The translations under genes were made by a program, and so were the position numbers. A stretch of DNA of 64,000 bases from Photobacterium arenosum (lineage in GTDB: Bacteria > Pseudomonadota > Gammaproteobacteria > Enterobacterales > Vibrionaceae): assembly GCF_014841115.1 (NCBI RefSeq), contig NZ_JACYTP010000002.1, forward strand, positions 434,001 through 498,000, in the 5' to 3' direction. Below the pieces are notes generated by a model that saw only the letters and a program-made list of their open reading frames with translations, was not told the origin of the DNA and ran no database searches. This document shows, one piece after another, positions 36,113 to 45,032 of this stretch (the first letter of the stretch is position 1; every line of letters starts with the position of its first letter).

Positions 36113-38011
36113 TTATTTTGATGATTGCTCGTTCTGTTCCTGACCTTGTTCCGAGACATGATTCGAACGCTCAAATGCCATTTCTTCGTGGATTCTGTCT
36201 TCAAACTGCCTGAAGAGTTTGAGGTAGTTATTATCAAACCGCTCGCCTTCGTTCGACTCGCCCAGCCAGGCCTGATAGAGACCGGCAGACAGCTCATCAT
36301 CCACGCGTTTGTACGCGGATTTCTGTTGCTGTGCCAGGCGAGGCGGGAGACCCAATTCCCGCAGGGCGGCGGCCCCAATTTCCAGTGCTGAATGGTAGGT
36401 TTCAGATTCAATCACATCAGCACCTGCCTGACGGAGCCGGTAACTGTGGCCACGGTCGTAGGCGCGGGCCAGGATTTTGACGTTAGGGTAAGTGTGCTTG
36501 ATATGTTTGACCAGCATAATGCTGCTTTCCGGGGTGTCCATCGCAACCACCACCATGGCGGCCTGCTCTATTCCTGCTGTGTGCAGCAGGTCCGGGCGGG
36601 TGGCATCACCAAAATAGGCCTTGGTATTGATGCGTCGCATGGTATCTATGATGGTCGACTGGTGATCCAGCACCACGGTTTTGATGCCGTTGGCGATCAG
36701 CAGGCGGTTAACGATTTGCCCGAAGCGGCCGATTCCGGCAATGATCACTGTGCCCTGTTCATCAATGGTATCGGCTTCGCGCTCATTGGAGGAATGCTCA
36801 AAGCGCGGCAATATGACTTTGTCGTAGAAAATGAACAGTCCGGGGGTGAACATCATCGACAGCGCAACCACCAAAGACAAGGTTTGTGCCAGAGCCGGGG
36901 GCAGCACATGATTCTGGACGGTGAAACTGATGAGGACGAACCCGAACTCACCGGCCTGGGCCAGACTCAGGGCAAACAGCCAGCGGTTACTGTTGCGGAT
37001 CCGGAAAATCAACGCCAGCAGGAAAAGCACCAGCGCTTTTACCAGCATGATGCCCAGTGTCAGACCAATCACAGTAAAGAATTCACTGAACAGAATGTTG
37101 AAATTGATCCCGGCACCAACCGTGATAAAGAACAGGCCCAGCAGCAGTCCCTTAAAAGGATCGATGTTGGATTCCAGTTCATGGCGAAATTCACTGTTTG
37201 CCAGCACTACGCCTGCAAGAAAAGTTCCCAGTGCCGGCGATAAACCCACCAGACTCATCAGGATAGAGACACCCAGCACCAGCATCAGAGCGGTGGCGGT
37301 AAAAATTTCCCGTAAACCTGATGCGGCGACAAAGCGGAACAAAGGGCGGCTGAGGTAGTGGCCGCCAACCACCACAAAGGCGATGGAGGCGGTGATCACC
37401 AGACCATAAGCCCAACCGGGCAATCCCGCTACCAGGTTGAGTTCTTCATGGTGTTCGGCCGCCGCCGCTGTCACTGATTGTGCCTGCGCAATCAACTCGG
37501 GCAATGCCAGCAGCGGTAGCAGCGCCAGCATGGGGATGACGGCTATGTCCTGAAACAGCAACACAGAAAATGCATTTTTACCGCCTTCGGTCCGGCCGAG
37601 TCCTTTTTCATTGAAGGTTTGCAGTACAATGGCGGTCGAGGACATCGCCAGAATCAGGCCAATTGCCAGTGCCAGCGTCCAGGGCAATTCGAAAAGCAGT
37701 CCCGCGCCGGTAAAAGCCAAGGCAGTCAAACCAATTTGCAACCCGCCCAGTCCGATGAGCCGGTGCCGCATGGCCCAGAGCGATTTTGGCTCCAGTTCAA
37801 GGCCAACCAGAAACAGCATGATGACCACACCAAATTCGGCAAAGTGTTGAATAGAGGTGGTTTCTTCACCCACTAAGCCGATGACTGGCCCGATGACCAC
37901 GCCAGCAATGAGATAGCCCAACACGGAGCCCAGCCCGAACCGCTGTGCCAGCGGCACGGCAATCACGGCTGCAATCAGATAGATAAAGGCATAGATGAGA
38001 TATTCCGTCAT
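36113..38011 (-). CDS. Kef-type K+/H+ antiporter with RCK domain (CPA2)
   Basis: A 632-aa protein. An N-terminal Na+/H+-exchanger domain of about 12 membrane segments (VLGYLIAGVVIGP, FLVGLELEP, LAMSSTAIVLQTF, VLLFQDIAVIP) is followed by a TrkA-N/RCK domain (VIIAGIGRFGQIVNRLL, about residues 410-530) and a charged tail. This is the layout of KefB/KefC/YbaL antiporters that expel K+ under electrophile stress. No KefF/G ancillary gene lies next to it. An AAGGAAG ribosome site precedes the ATG. Confidence 0.9.
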   Translation of the reverse strand: MTEYLIYAFIYLIAAVIAVPLAQRFGLGSVLGYLIAGVVIGPVIGLVGEETTSIQHFAEFGVVIMLFLVGLELEPKSLWAMRHRLIGLGGLQIGLTALAFTGAGLLFELPWTLALAIGLILAMSSTAIVLQTFNEKGLGRTEGGKNAFSVLLFQDIAVIPMLALLPLLALPELIAQAQSVTAAAAEHHEELNLVAGLPGWAYGLVITASIAFVVVGGHYLSRPLFRFVAASGLREIFTATALMLVLGVSILMSLVGLSPALGTFLAGVVLANSEFRHELESNIDPFKGLLLGLFFITVGAGINFNILFSEFFTVIGLTLGIMLVKALVLFLLALIFRIRNSNRWLFALSLAQAGEFGFVLISFTVQNHVLPPALAQTLSLVVALSMMFTPGLFIFYDKVILPRFEHSSNEREADTIDEQGTVIIAGIGRFGQIVNRLLIANGIKTVVLDHQSTIIDTMRRINTKAYFGDATRPDLLHTAGIEQAAMVVVAMDTPESSIMLVKHIKHTYPNVKILARAYDRGHSYRLRQAGADVIESETYHSALEIGAAALRELGLPPRLAQQQKSAYKRVDDELSAGLYQAWLGESNEGERFDNNYLKLFRQFEDRIHEEMAFERSNHVSEQGQEQNEQSSK

Positions 38012-38144
38012 GGTTACTTCCTTTTGACTGGCGTGGTGGGCGAATTTTGAGCACAGTCTGATAGTTATATGTCAGTGAGTGGTATTTTCAAAGGTGAGTT
38101 TTGGGATAGGGGAGGGTGTGTACCGGGATATCAGTAGAGTTGAA

Positions 38145-38334
38145 GGTATGTCGCGCTTGAGTCCGGTGTTTCTTTCGGCATGGTGTGATGCGCGCCAGAC
38201 ACTCTTTGTCAGGCCAAAGAGTGCCCAGAAAGCCCTTTTTGTTCTTTGGCGTGGTCCGGGCCGGTTGTAGGCGCTCCCGGGGCCGACAACCTGAAAATTC
38301 GTCCTGAATTTTTTCCTCGGGGAGTGGGTTTCTT
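38145..38334 (+). repeat. Hairpin-rich repeat, copy R1
   Basis: First copy of a ~180-200 bp dispersed repeat. In order it contains GGTATGTCGCGCTTGA, a perfect 9-bp hairpin CACTCTTTG / CAAAGAGTG (38200-38223), a GGTTGT...ACAACC hairpin (about 38263-38291) and an AAAATTC / GAATTTT hairpin. Copies R1 and R2 read on the + strand, R3 and R4 on the minus strand. No protein function is assigned to the frames inside it. Confidence 0.85.
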
Positions 38335-38378
38335 TGGCGTTTTTGGGGTGTTGAGGCTGGGGATTTTGGTACGGCTGA

Positions 38379-38556
38379 GGTATGTCGCGCTTGAATCCGG
38401 TGGTTTTCTTGGCATTGTGTGATGCGCGCCAGACACTCTTTGTCGGGCCAAAGAGTGCCCAGAAAGCCCTTTTTGTTCTTTGGTGTGGTCCGGGTCGGTT
38501 GTAGGCGCTCCCGGCGCCGACAACCTAAAAATACATCCATGTATTTTTCCCTTGGG
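38379..38556 (+). repeat. Hairpin-rich repeat, copy R2
   Basis: Second copy, direct relative to R1. Hairpins at 38434-38457 (9-bp stem), 38497-38525 (GGTTGT-A-GGCGC / GCGCC-G-ACAACC) and 38527-38548. The third stem is AAAAATACA / TGTATTTTT here but AAAATTC / GAATTTT in the other copies. Both arms change together, so the pairing is kept. Confidence 0.85.
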
Positions 38557-38644
38557 GATGAGGAAATAATTTGGCTCGAAACTCGTTTTTGCCCCGTTAT
38601 AATTCAGAGAAAAATCTCGTTCACATCTTATCGAGGCTAGTTTG

Positions 38645-38822
38645 CCTTATCTCAAGTTATCCGAAGTTGCGTGTACACCTGCTAGAAACAGATATCACGC
38701 TAAGAGGTATTGTTGATGCGTTGAATATCCAAGGATTCAAAACTCAGTGAGGTAAAGACTGGACGGCTGCTGGTATTAGAAACCTATTGGTTTGCCTGAG
38801 TAAACAAATCTTATCGAAGTAG
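38645..38822 (+). pseudogene. Relic of a recombinase/resolvase C-terminal region
   Basis: One frame reads LLETDITLRGIVDALNIQGFKTQ-stop-GKDWTAAGIRNLLV (stop TGA at 38748-38750). This matches the C-terminal helix-turn-helix pattern of serine recombinases ('LNxxGxxTxxGxxWTxxxVRNxL'). No start and no catalytic domain remain. It lies between repeat R2 and the retron effector gene. Confidence 0.4.
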
Positions 38823-38870
38823 CAATAGCAATAAGCAACTGATATAGTAAGAAAAAAGATAGAGCACATT

Positions 38871-40988
38871 ATGACAGTACAGGCTATAAAAATTACCAAT
38901 TTGTTATCATTCGATGAGATAAATGTAGATAACTTAAACGACTTAAACTGTATTGTCGGTCGCAATAACGTTGGAAAATCTAACTTACTTAAAGTTCTTA
39001 AATTCTTCTACAATAAACTAGAAGGTAAAGAAGAGTTACCTCCAAAATTAAACTCTAATTATTCGTATAAAGGTTCTATATCAGTAACTTTTGATATGAC
39101 AAGAATTTATAGGATAGCTAGGAATCAACCTGAAAATAAGTATTTTGATTTTATAATCCGAAAACTTGTACCTCTCCATAAACGAAGCATATTTGCATTA
39201 ACACGCTACGATAATGATTATACCACTTATACTTTGACTCTGAACATTTACAATGATGGTAAAGTTAAGTGGTCAACTAAAGACAAACAAACTTTAAACC
39301 TTATTCTTTATCTATTCCCATTTTTCCATATTGAACCGAGACACATGGATTTACATGAATGGGACAGCTTATGGGATCTTATATCAAGACTAAAGTCTTT
39401 TAATTTGTCTAAAATTGATGACCAATCTGTAATTGACTTTTTTGATAAATCAATAAATTCGAGTGGCGATAATTCGTATGAGAATTATATTTCAGACTTA
39501 AACAAAACAATATCTACTAAGCCAAGTTCTCAGAAAGAAAAGGTATTGATCTATATTAAAGCTGGATTAAAAGGTTATAGTTTTGAGATAGATGAGAATG
39601 ATTTAAAGTTTCACTCAGATGGAACGAATTCATTTCATTTCATAAAAACCTTTCTTAAGATACTAATTACAATTTCAAGAAGAGAATATATAACACCATT
39701 TGTTTTTATTGATGAACCAGAGCTAGGTCTACACCCTAAAATGAATGAGGTTTTAGTCCAAGATATATATACTAGTTATAATTATAATGAAAACAAAGAT
39801 GATCGAGTTACTAGACCAAAGGTATTTCTAACAACTCATTCGCCTAATATAGTAAAAGAGATAATTAAAAAATTCAGACAAAAGCAACGTGTTTATTGTT
39901 TTCAGAAGAAAGCTGATTCTAGAACTACGATTAGTACATTAAATTCCACTTATGACAACGAGAGCTTTATAAATATTTTTAGTGACAATGAAGCAAGATT
40001 GTTCTTTAGCGACTTTATCCTATTTGTAGAGGGTGAAAGTGAGTTGGAAGCTTTCGGAAACATGAAGATGACCGAACATTTCCCACATTTAAGAAATATA
40101 GATGTTTATAAATGTAGTAGCAATGTCATTGGTGAACGAGTTAATCCATCATACTCAAACTCTGCTATTCCATACCTATTCTTATTCGATGCAGACAAAG
40201 CAATATCAATCAAAGGTGAGCCTCAAAGTTTATCTATAAAACTAGGAAAAAATGGTGACTACTTTAACTTTAAACCAGACACTTTAAAATCAGAACTTAA
40301 TAAGTATAAACTTGGATTTAGTAAGAAATACAAGACAAAACGAGAAAATATTGAAACTTTGTTATCCGTTATAAATAAAGCAGTAAAAGTAAATAATACA
40401 ACTCAATGTTTTCTAAAGGAATCTGACTTCGAGTCGGTATTTACTGCTGTTAAAAGTAGGCTACTTGACAAGAATATTTATCTAAATAGAACAACCTTAG
40501 AGGGCTGTTTAATTCAGAAAAATAGCTCAAAAATTGTATATGAATGGTTGGGTAGGAAACATAATTCTAATTTTGATTCTATATTGCAGCGTATAAAACG
40601 AAGCAAGTATGTTACAGAGGATATGCTCATTGATTACATTAGAGTTATTTTTAATGGAAAATCAATGGCGCTAACTGACTATAGCCACTTCAATATTGAA
40701 GCATACAAACAAACTTTAGCTAAAAAGAAAAAGGTAAACGGCAAGCTGCGGTACACTTCTAGGCATGCAAAAATGCTAATGAAATTATTAGAAGAGAAAA
40801 CTGTACACAACAAATACCTTGATAAAACCGATGGATGGACTACAAGCTTCCTAAATCATGCCGTCGAATACGTTGAGAAAGAATCTTTAGCTAAAAATCA
40901 ACCATTTGGGGCAATATTTAAAGTTTATTTCCCTGAGTTCTATGATATCATTCGTATGCTTCAACCCGATAGTAGAGGGGAGATATGA
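38871..40988 (+). CDS. Retron effector: OLD-like ATPase/TOPRIM nuclease (Eco8 type)
   Basis: A 705-aa OLD-family protein. The ABC-like ATPase has Walker A GRNNVGKS (30-37, K36), a degenerate signature SDGTN (249-253), Walker B FIDEPELGLHP (D281, E282) and H-loop TTHSPN (H323). A TOPRIM nuclease domain follows with VEGESELEAF (E388) and FLFDADKA (D440, D442), then a ~250-residue C-terminal region. This is the effector architecture of Eco8-type retrons. The gene is far more AT-rich than the flanking chromosome, a sign of recent transfer. It is followed at once by a structured non-coding stretch and a reverse transcriptase on the same strand. Confidence 0.85.
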   Translation: MTVQAIKITNLLSFDEINVDNLNDLNCIVGRNNVGKSNLLKVLKFFYNKLEGKEELPPKLNSNYSYKGSISVTFDMTRIYRIARNQPENKYFDFIIRKLVPLHKRSIFALTRYDNDYTTYTLTLNIYNDGKVKWSTKDKQTLNLILYLFPFFHIEPRHMDLHEWDSLWDLISRLKSFNLSKIDDQSVIDFFDKSINSSGDNSYENYISDLNKTISTKPSSQKEKVLIYIKAGLKGYSFEIDENDLKFHSDGTNSFHFIKTFLKILITISRREYITPFVFIDEPELGLHPKMNEVLVQDIYTSYNYNENKDDRVTRPKVFLTTHSPNIVKEIIKKFRQKQRVYCFQKKADSRTTISTLNSTYDNESFINIFSDNEARLFFSDFILFVEGESELEAFGNMKMTEHFPHLRNIDVYKCSSNVIGERVNPSYSNSAIPYLFLFDADKAISIKGEPQSLSIKLGKNGDYFNFKPDTLKSELNKYKLGFSKKYKTKRENIETLLSVINKAVKVNNTTQCFLKESDFESVFTAVKSRLLDKNIYLNRTTLEGCLIQKNSSKIVYEWLGRKHNSNFDSILQRIKRSKYVTEDMLIDYIRVIFNGKSMALTDYSHFNIEAYKQTLAKKKKVNGKLRYTSRHAKMLMKLLEEKTVHNKYLDKTDGWTTSFLNHAVEYVEKESLAKNQPFGAIFKVYFPEFYDIIRMLQPDSRGEI

Positions 40989-41000
40989 GTTTCGACAAGT

Positions 41001-41165
41001 ATCTGAGAGCTTGCCTCTCCCGCTCTTTGCTTGAGGGAGTCCAACTTCTTTTTGCTTTGGGCATAGTCCTAATGACTGCTAATCTGGTCGCTCTGATTAG
41101 TATGTGTCGAAGTACACACCTACGGTGTAATGGTGTTCTTTTGTATCGGGTTGAAGCTCTATGAT
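41001..41165 (+). ncRNA. Candidate retron msr-msd non-coding RNA
   Basis: The 172-bp gap between effector and reverse transcriptase has retron-like structure. Near its ends lie imperfect complementary arms: ATCTGAGAGCTT at 41001-41012 pairs with AAGCTCTATGAT at 41154-41165 (10 of 12), as expected of a1/a2, the second overlapping the RT start codon. Inside are stems CTCCC / GGGAG (41017-41039), CTAATC / GATTAG (41079-41100) and TGTGT / ACACA (about 41103-41118). An AGC near 41008-41010 could hold the priming guanosine. Exact msr and msd limits are not determined. Confidence 0.65.
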
Positions 41166-42261
41166 TAAAAATAAAATTAGCGATGACTTCTTTAAGAAAG
41201 CAATACTTAAAGGCAATGAAGGTCTTCTAAATGACTTCTCTCCTTCTGTCAGAGAGTTTAAAGTTGGTTGCGACAACTTTTTTGAGATTTCTAGGGACTC
41301 TGAACACAAGCGTATAAATGATAGAATAACTAAGTTTGTTCTAGATAAAAGCCCAATTAACTCATCTGCATGCGGCTTTGTTCAAGGTAAATCTTATTAC
41401 GACTTTCTAAGACCTCATATTCAGGGGTATTACTTCTTACGATTAGATATTAAAAAGTTCTTCCATTCAATACCCTCACATGAAGTAAAAAGCCTACTCG
41501 CTCAGCACTTCAATAATGAAAAGAATGGCAAAAAATACTCAGCTCTAGACATTGCATATATGTCTATTACTCACAGGGTTAGTGATAACTATATTGACAA
41601 AGATTTTCGTGGGAAAGAAATTTTACCTATTGGGTTCTCATCTTCCCCAGTAATATCAAACATAATATTCAGAAGAGTAGATATTCTTATTCAAAAGTTA
41701 TGTGAAGATAAAGGAATTATCTACTCTCGTTATGCAGATGATATGCTTTTTTCTTGTGACAATAGTAAATATCTGCACTCTGAGCAATTTGAAAAGGATA
41801 TTTCTATCTTTGTCTCTACACTTTCGCTCAAGTTGAAAAAAAGAAAAAGGAGAGCGACTGAGAATACTATATCGCTCAATGGTTACGTAGTTCAGAACAG
41901 GAAAAGAAAGAAAGGCTTTTTACATGTATACAAAGAAAAGCCTGTTGGCAACATCAGACTATCTGATAAAAAACTTAAACCGTTGAAAAAACTATCTGCA
42001 TTGCTCAAAAAACAAAAAGATCCAATATATATAATGGAGAACATATTCTATTTAAACCCTAAAAATTTTATTCGAAGATATGGGGGAAACTTTGCTTTTT
42101 ATTCTAAGTATGCTGATGATCAATTACAGAATAAATTGAAAGGTTATCGCTCATACTTAGTATCACTTATAAAATATAATGATAAATATGGGTGTGTTAA
42201 TATTGATTGTATGAAAAAAGTCAAAGGACTAGTTGAAGTTTTCGAGTCCAATATCAAATAA
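41161..42261 (+). CDS. Retron reverse transcriptase
   Basis: A 366-aa RT that would extend a DNA copy from a 2'-OH branch in the adjacent ncRNA. Catalytic Asp96 lies in RLDIKKFF and YADD at 191-194; LPIGFSSSPVISN is the template/primer motif. The retron region X motif NAxxH is replaced by FLRPH (82-86, His kept), and the region Y VTG by LNG (239-241). No maturase, endonuclease or integrase domain is present, so it is not a group II intron. AT-rich like the effector gene. No Shine-Dalgarno is obvious because the a2 arm occupies the start region. Confidence 0.86.
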   Translation: MIKNKISDDFFKKAILKGNEGLLNDFSPSVREFKVGCDNFFEISRDSEHKRINDRITKFVLDKSPINSSACGFVQGKSYYDFLRPHIQGYYFLRLDIKKFFHSIPSHEVKSLLAQHFNNEKNGKKYSALDIAYMSITHRVSDNYIDKDFRGKEILPIGFSSSPVISNIIFRRVDILIQKLCEDKGIIYSRYADDMLFSCDNSKYLHSEQFEKDISIFVSTLSLKLKKRKRRATENTISLNGYVVQNRKRKKGFLHVYKEKPVGNIRLSDKKLKPLKKLSALLKKQKDPIYIMENIFYLNPKNFIRRYGGNFAFYSKYADDQLQNKLKGYRSYLVSLIKYNDKYGCVNIDCMKKVKGLVEVFESNIK

Positions 42262-42564
42262 AGAATGGGCAACACACCTCGACTATATACCTGAGGCAGT
42301 TGGAAATCTCTGATTATGAATTGTCGCACTAATTGGTGAGTGAACAGTAGCTCATTAGGCTGACTCAGTCGAGCAGGAAAACGTCACTGTCCCGAATCGA
42401 GTTAGGCACAGAATGTCCATGATGTTCAGTGTAGGGGGGAGTGAATTTGGCTACTTGATTAGAAGTTTTGCAATATCCCAGATAATCCGCTTAATACTAA
42501 TTTAGCAAAGTCACTGACAAAGTTCTGTCCAAAAACGAGTTTTAAAATAGAATGTCCCATCTTT
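42262..42564 (+). other. Gap between RT and repeat R3
   Basis: About 300 bp with no gene or strong hairpin recognised. Composition returns toward chromosomal average. Confidence 0.4.
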
Positions 42565-42749
42565 CCAGGGAAAAATTCAGGACGAATTTTTAGGTTGTCG
42601 GCGCCGGGATCGCCTACAACCGGCCCGGACAACACCAACGAAATCAAAGGCTTTTCTGGGCACTCTTTGAGCCAGCAAAGAGTGTCTGGCGCGCATCAGT
42701 TCATGCCAAGTAAACCACCGGATTCAAGCGCGACATACCAGCAAACTCA
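42565..42749 (-). repeat. Hairpin-rich repeat, copy R3 (inverted)
   Basis: Reverse-complement copy of R1/R2. It holds AAAAATTC / GAATTTTT (about 42571-42591), the GGTTGTCGGCG...CGCCTACAACC hairpin and CACTCTTTG / CAAAGAGTG (42661-42684), ending CGCGACATACC. Together with R4 it faces R1/R2 across the retron. Confidence 0.85.
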
Positions 42750-42783
42750 AACACAGCAACTTGTAACGGTACTCGCTGTATGG

Positions 42784-42803
42784 ATTACCGCCTGCGCGGT
42801 AAT
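42784..42803. repeat. Short palindrome between R3 and R4
   Basis: Perfect 8-bp stem ATTACCGC / GCGGTAAT with a CTGC loop. Typical of short extragenic palindromes. Confidence 0.55.
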
Positions 42804-42865
42804 GACGGAGGTTAAGTCATTGATGTATGACTGACAACGCTTCTGCCCAACAACAATATTTGAAT

Positions 42866-43067
42866 CCAAGAAACCCACTCCCACAGGGAAAAATTCAGGA
42901 CGAATTTTTAGGTTGTCGGTGCCGGGAGCGCCTACAACCGGCCCGGACAACACCAGCGAAATCAAAGGCTTTTCTGGGCACTCTTTGAGCCAGCAAAGAG
43001 TGTCTGGCGCGCATCAGTTCATGCCAAATAAACCACCGGACTCAAGCGCGACATACCAGCAAACTCA
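42866..43067 (-). repeat. Hairpin-rich repeat, copy R4 (inverted)
   Basis: Fourth copy, very close to R3 over its whole length and extending further on the hairpin-3 side, where it shares AAGAAACCCACTCC with R1 in reverse complement. Same three hairpins as R3. Confidence 0.85.
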
Positions 43068-43096
43068 GCTGAAATATACACTGAACCCAAACGGGA

Positions 43097-43165
43097 GTAC
43101 TGCGGTGCGGCACATGGATTAAATTCAGGTTATTGTGGCTTGCACAGTCATGGCAGTTGGGCGGA
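43097..43165 (-). pseudogene. Partial copy of the fdhD 3' region
   Basis: Near-identical to 46485-46561 inside the intact fdhD gene (shared CGGCACATGGATTAAATTCA-type core then GGTTATTGTG), with an ~8-bp gap and scattered changes. Same orientation as the intact gene, about 3.4 kb away. It ends 18 bp before the DUF4105 stop codon and has no ORF of its own. Confidence 0.75.
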
Positions 43166-43183
43166 TAAGTGACTAGGTCAAAG

Positions 43184-45019
43184 CTAGTAGAAGTGGCGAT
43201 AGACCACATTTAACTGACCTTCGCTCAGACCCGCCATGTCAGCATATTGAACGCCAAGATCAACAGCACTGTTTTCAAGGCCAAGATACGTCATCGTGAC
43301 AGAGCCTTTATATTTGAAGTCATTGTTCGCATATTGGTTCCAGACGGTGTTCGCTGACAGCGCCATTTTTATATCGTGGCGGAAGTAGCTGAACAGGCCC
43401 ATGTCAATAGCGAATGCTCCCCATGCCTTTTCGGTATTCATCGATAGCTCAGTACCGAAAGTCGCAAAAATATTAACCGCATTGTTTACCTGGTGGCTCA
43501 GTCCTAATCCGCCTGCGATAAAAAAGCGCTTATTATCCCGTTCGGTGAAATCAGTCCCCCGATCCCATTGAACGGAAAAATGACCAGACAGGCCGCCAAA
43601 CAGAGGATCATATGGCAGGTAACTGTGTATGCCATATAAGGTGAAGTTGTCCAGATTAAGCTCCTGTTTACTTGCGCTAACGGATATCTTGAGCAGCTCC
43701 AGCGATGATTCACTGAACGCATTACGGTTATCGTCCATCAGGGTATGTGAGGCGGGTAGCCAAGTCCCTGTTAATTCCGGAACGCCTTCCGGCGACCAGC
43801 GTGTTCCGATCTGCCATTGGGCATCTTTATTCCGCTTGATCGGATTCTTGAAATTACTCAAGTCGACCGCGTAGGAGGTAAACTGTGCCTCATAGGCAGC
43901 CAGTCTCCTGCTGTTTTCAGTATAAGATTCAGGAGTAATGTTCTCATTCTCCAGCAAATATTGGTTCATAGCCTGAGCGAATTCCCAGGTAAGGAATTGC
44001 TCTTCGATGGGAACGTCTGTGTCGCTGAAGCGGGTTTGTAAATCGCCTGTACTGAGTTGATCCAGCAGCAACTGCTTGGTTGAATCTTGCTGATTGGCGC
44101 CATATGCACGCAACTTCCAGCCGGTTGAAGGCGTAATACTGGTTTGCTGAATCATGTGATGCTGGCTCGCCAGTTGTATTACATCCAGCGGACTGAGCCA
44201 GTCGCGGCGGTGTTTCATTAGTTCCGGGTTGGCAATCGCCAGTAAATTCAGCGTAATGGATGCACAGTTTTGGTTGTGGAAAAAATAATCAACTCGGGTA
44301 TCTTTTAACTCCCACAAATGTAGTTGAATGAGTTTTTTATTTTTTGCTGAAATATCCAGCTGGTATTCAAATACATTTCTGCCTTCGATGTCTTTATAAA
44401 AATTCAGGCTTTCCTGGTAGGGCGAAACAATAAAATAGCTTTCTTTCCCTATGACCAGAGAATCGAACATGATTTTGGGTAAATTGAACCCATCTACTTC
44501 CGTAAAAAATGAGACAGCATGGCCTGGATCTTTTTCATTCTTACTGAGCTTGATAAAAGTATGGCCCATGAAGCTGCTGGGGCTCAGCAGGTTTTCTGAG
44601 GCATAGGCAAGACTGATTGTCTTTGCAGACACCGCATCTAAAAATTCCTGTAGCTCAGGGCAGCGGGAAAAATCAAGTGGGGCGACCTGAGGGCTGTATT
44701 CAGTCAGCCATTGTGCTCTGGCCGGAAAACGACAGGTGTAGTCCTGAGCCTTTGCAGGGTTTGTTAGTTGCGCTAAATTGGCTTCAATTTCTGCCTGAAT
44801 ATTTGTTGGCTGGGACGAGAAATAAAAACTGGCGTCGTCTATATTGAGTGACTGATCACTCACGTGAAGCAGTGTTGCGAACTGGGCTATGGCAAAGGCG
44901 TCATCGCTTACAGCGGCAGAAGGCACCATAGTTACCGCCATGGCAGGCTGGATGCCCGAGACACAAAAAAAAGAAGCCCCGAAGAGGCTTCTCAACATCA
45001 GTTGTTTATCAAACTGCAT
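43184..45019 (-). CDS. DUF4105 outer-membrane/periplasmic protein
   Basis: A 611-aa exported protein with signal peptide (about residues 1-28, ending QPAMA). The DUF4105 domain (YASENLLSPSSFMGHTFIKLS, then YFFHNQNCASITLNLLA, a putative Cys/His catalytic pair resembling papain-like folds) is followed by a C-terminal half with alternating beta strands ending in aromatic residues (VVYRHFY), consistent with a beta-barrel anchor. The start at 45019 keeps the gene clear of the upstream lipoprotein gene (14-bp gap); the frame extends to 45115 but overlaps it. Function of DUF4105 is not established. Confidence 0.78.
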   Translation of the reverse strand: MQFDKQLMLRSLFGASFFCVSGIQPAMAVTMVPSAAVSDDAFAIAQFATLLHVSDQSLNIDDASFYFSSQPTNIQAEIEANLAQLTNPAKAQDYTCRFPARAQWLTEYSPQVAPLDFSRCPELQEFLDAVSAKTISLAYASENLLSPSSFMGHTFIKLSKNEKDPGHAVSFFTEVDGFNLPKIMFDSLVIGKESYFIVSPYQESLNFYKDIEGRNVFEYQLDISAKNKKLIQLHLWELKDTRVDYFFHNQNCASITLNLLAIANPELMKHRRDWLSPLDVIQLASQHHMIQQTSITPSTGWKLRAYGANQQDSTKQLLLDQLSTGDLQTRFSDTDVPIEEQFLTWEFAQAMNQYLLENENITPESYTENSRRLAAYEAQFTSYAVDLSNFKNPIKRNKDAQWQIGTRWSPEGVPELTGTWLPASHTLMDDNRNAFSESSLELLKISVSASKQELNLDNFTLYGIHSYLPYDPLFGGLSGHFSVQWDRGTDFTERDNKRFFIAGGLGLSHQVNNAVNIFATFGTELSMNTEKAWGAFAIDMGLFSYFRHDIKMALSANTVWNQYANNDFKYKGSVTMTYLGLENSAVDLGVQYADMAGLSEGQLNVVYRHFY

Positions 45020-45032
45020 GGTTAGCTGAAAC

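Noticed and set aside
38088..38540. 150-aa and 104-aa minus-strand frames inside repeats R1/R2
   Set aside because: They are translations of the hairpin repeat, interrupted differently in each copy; no sign of protein-level selection.
41161..42261. RT as a group II intron maturase or diversity-generating retroelement
   Set aside because: No maturase or endonuclease domain, no intron ribozyme ends, no template/variable repeat pair; retron-like size and neighbours instead.
38145..43067. Repeats R1-R4 as integron attC sites or a CRISPR array
   Set aside because: No integrase, no attC core pairs of the RYYYAAC/GTTRRRY type at the copy ends, no cassette array, and copies are too long and unevenly spaced for CRISPR.
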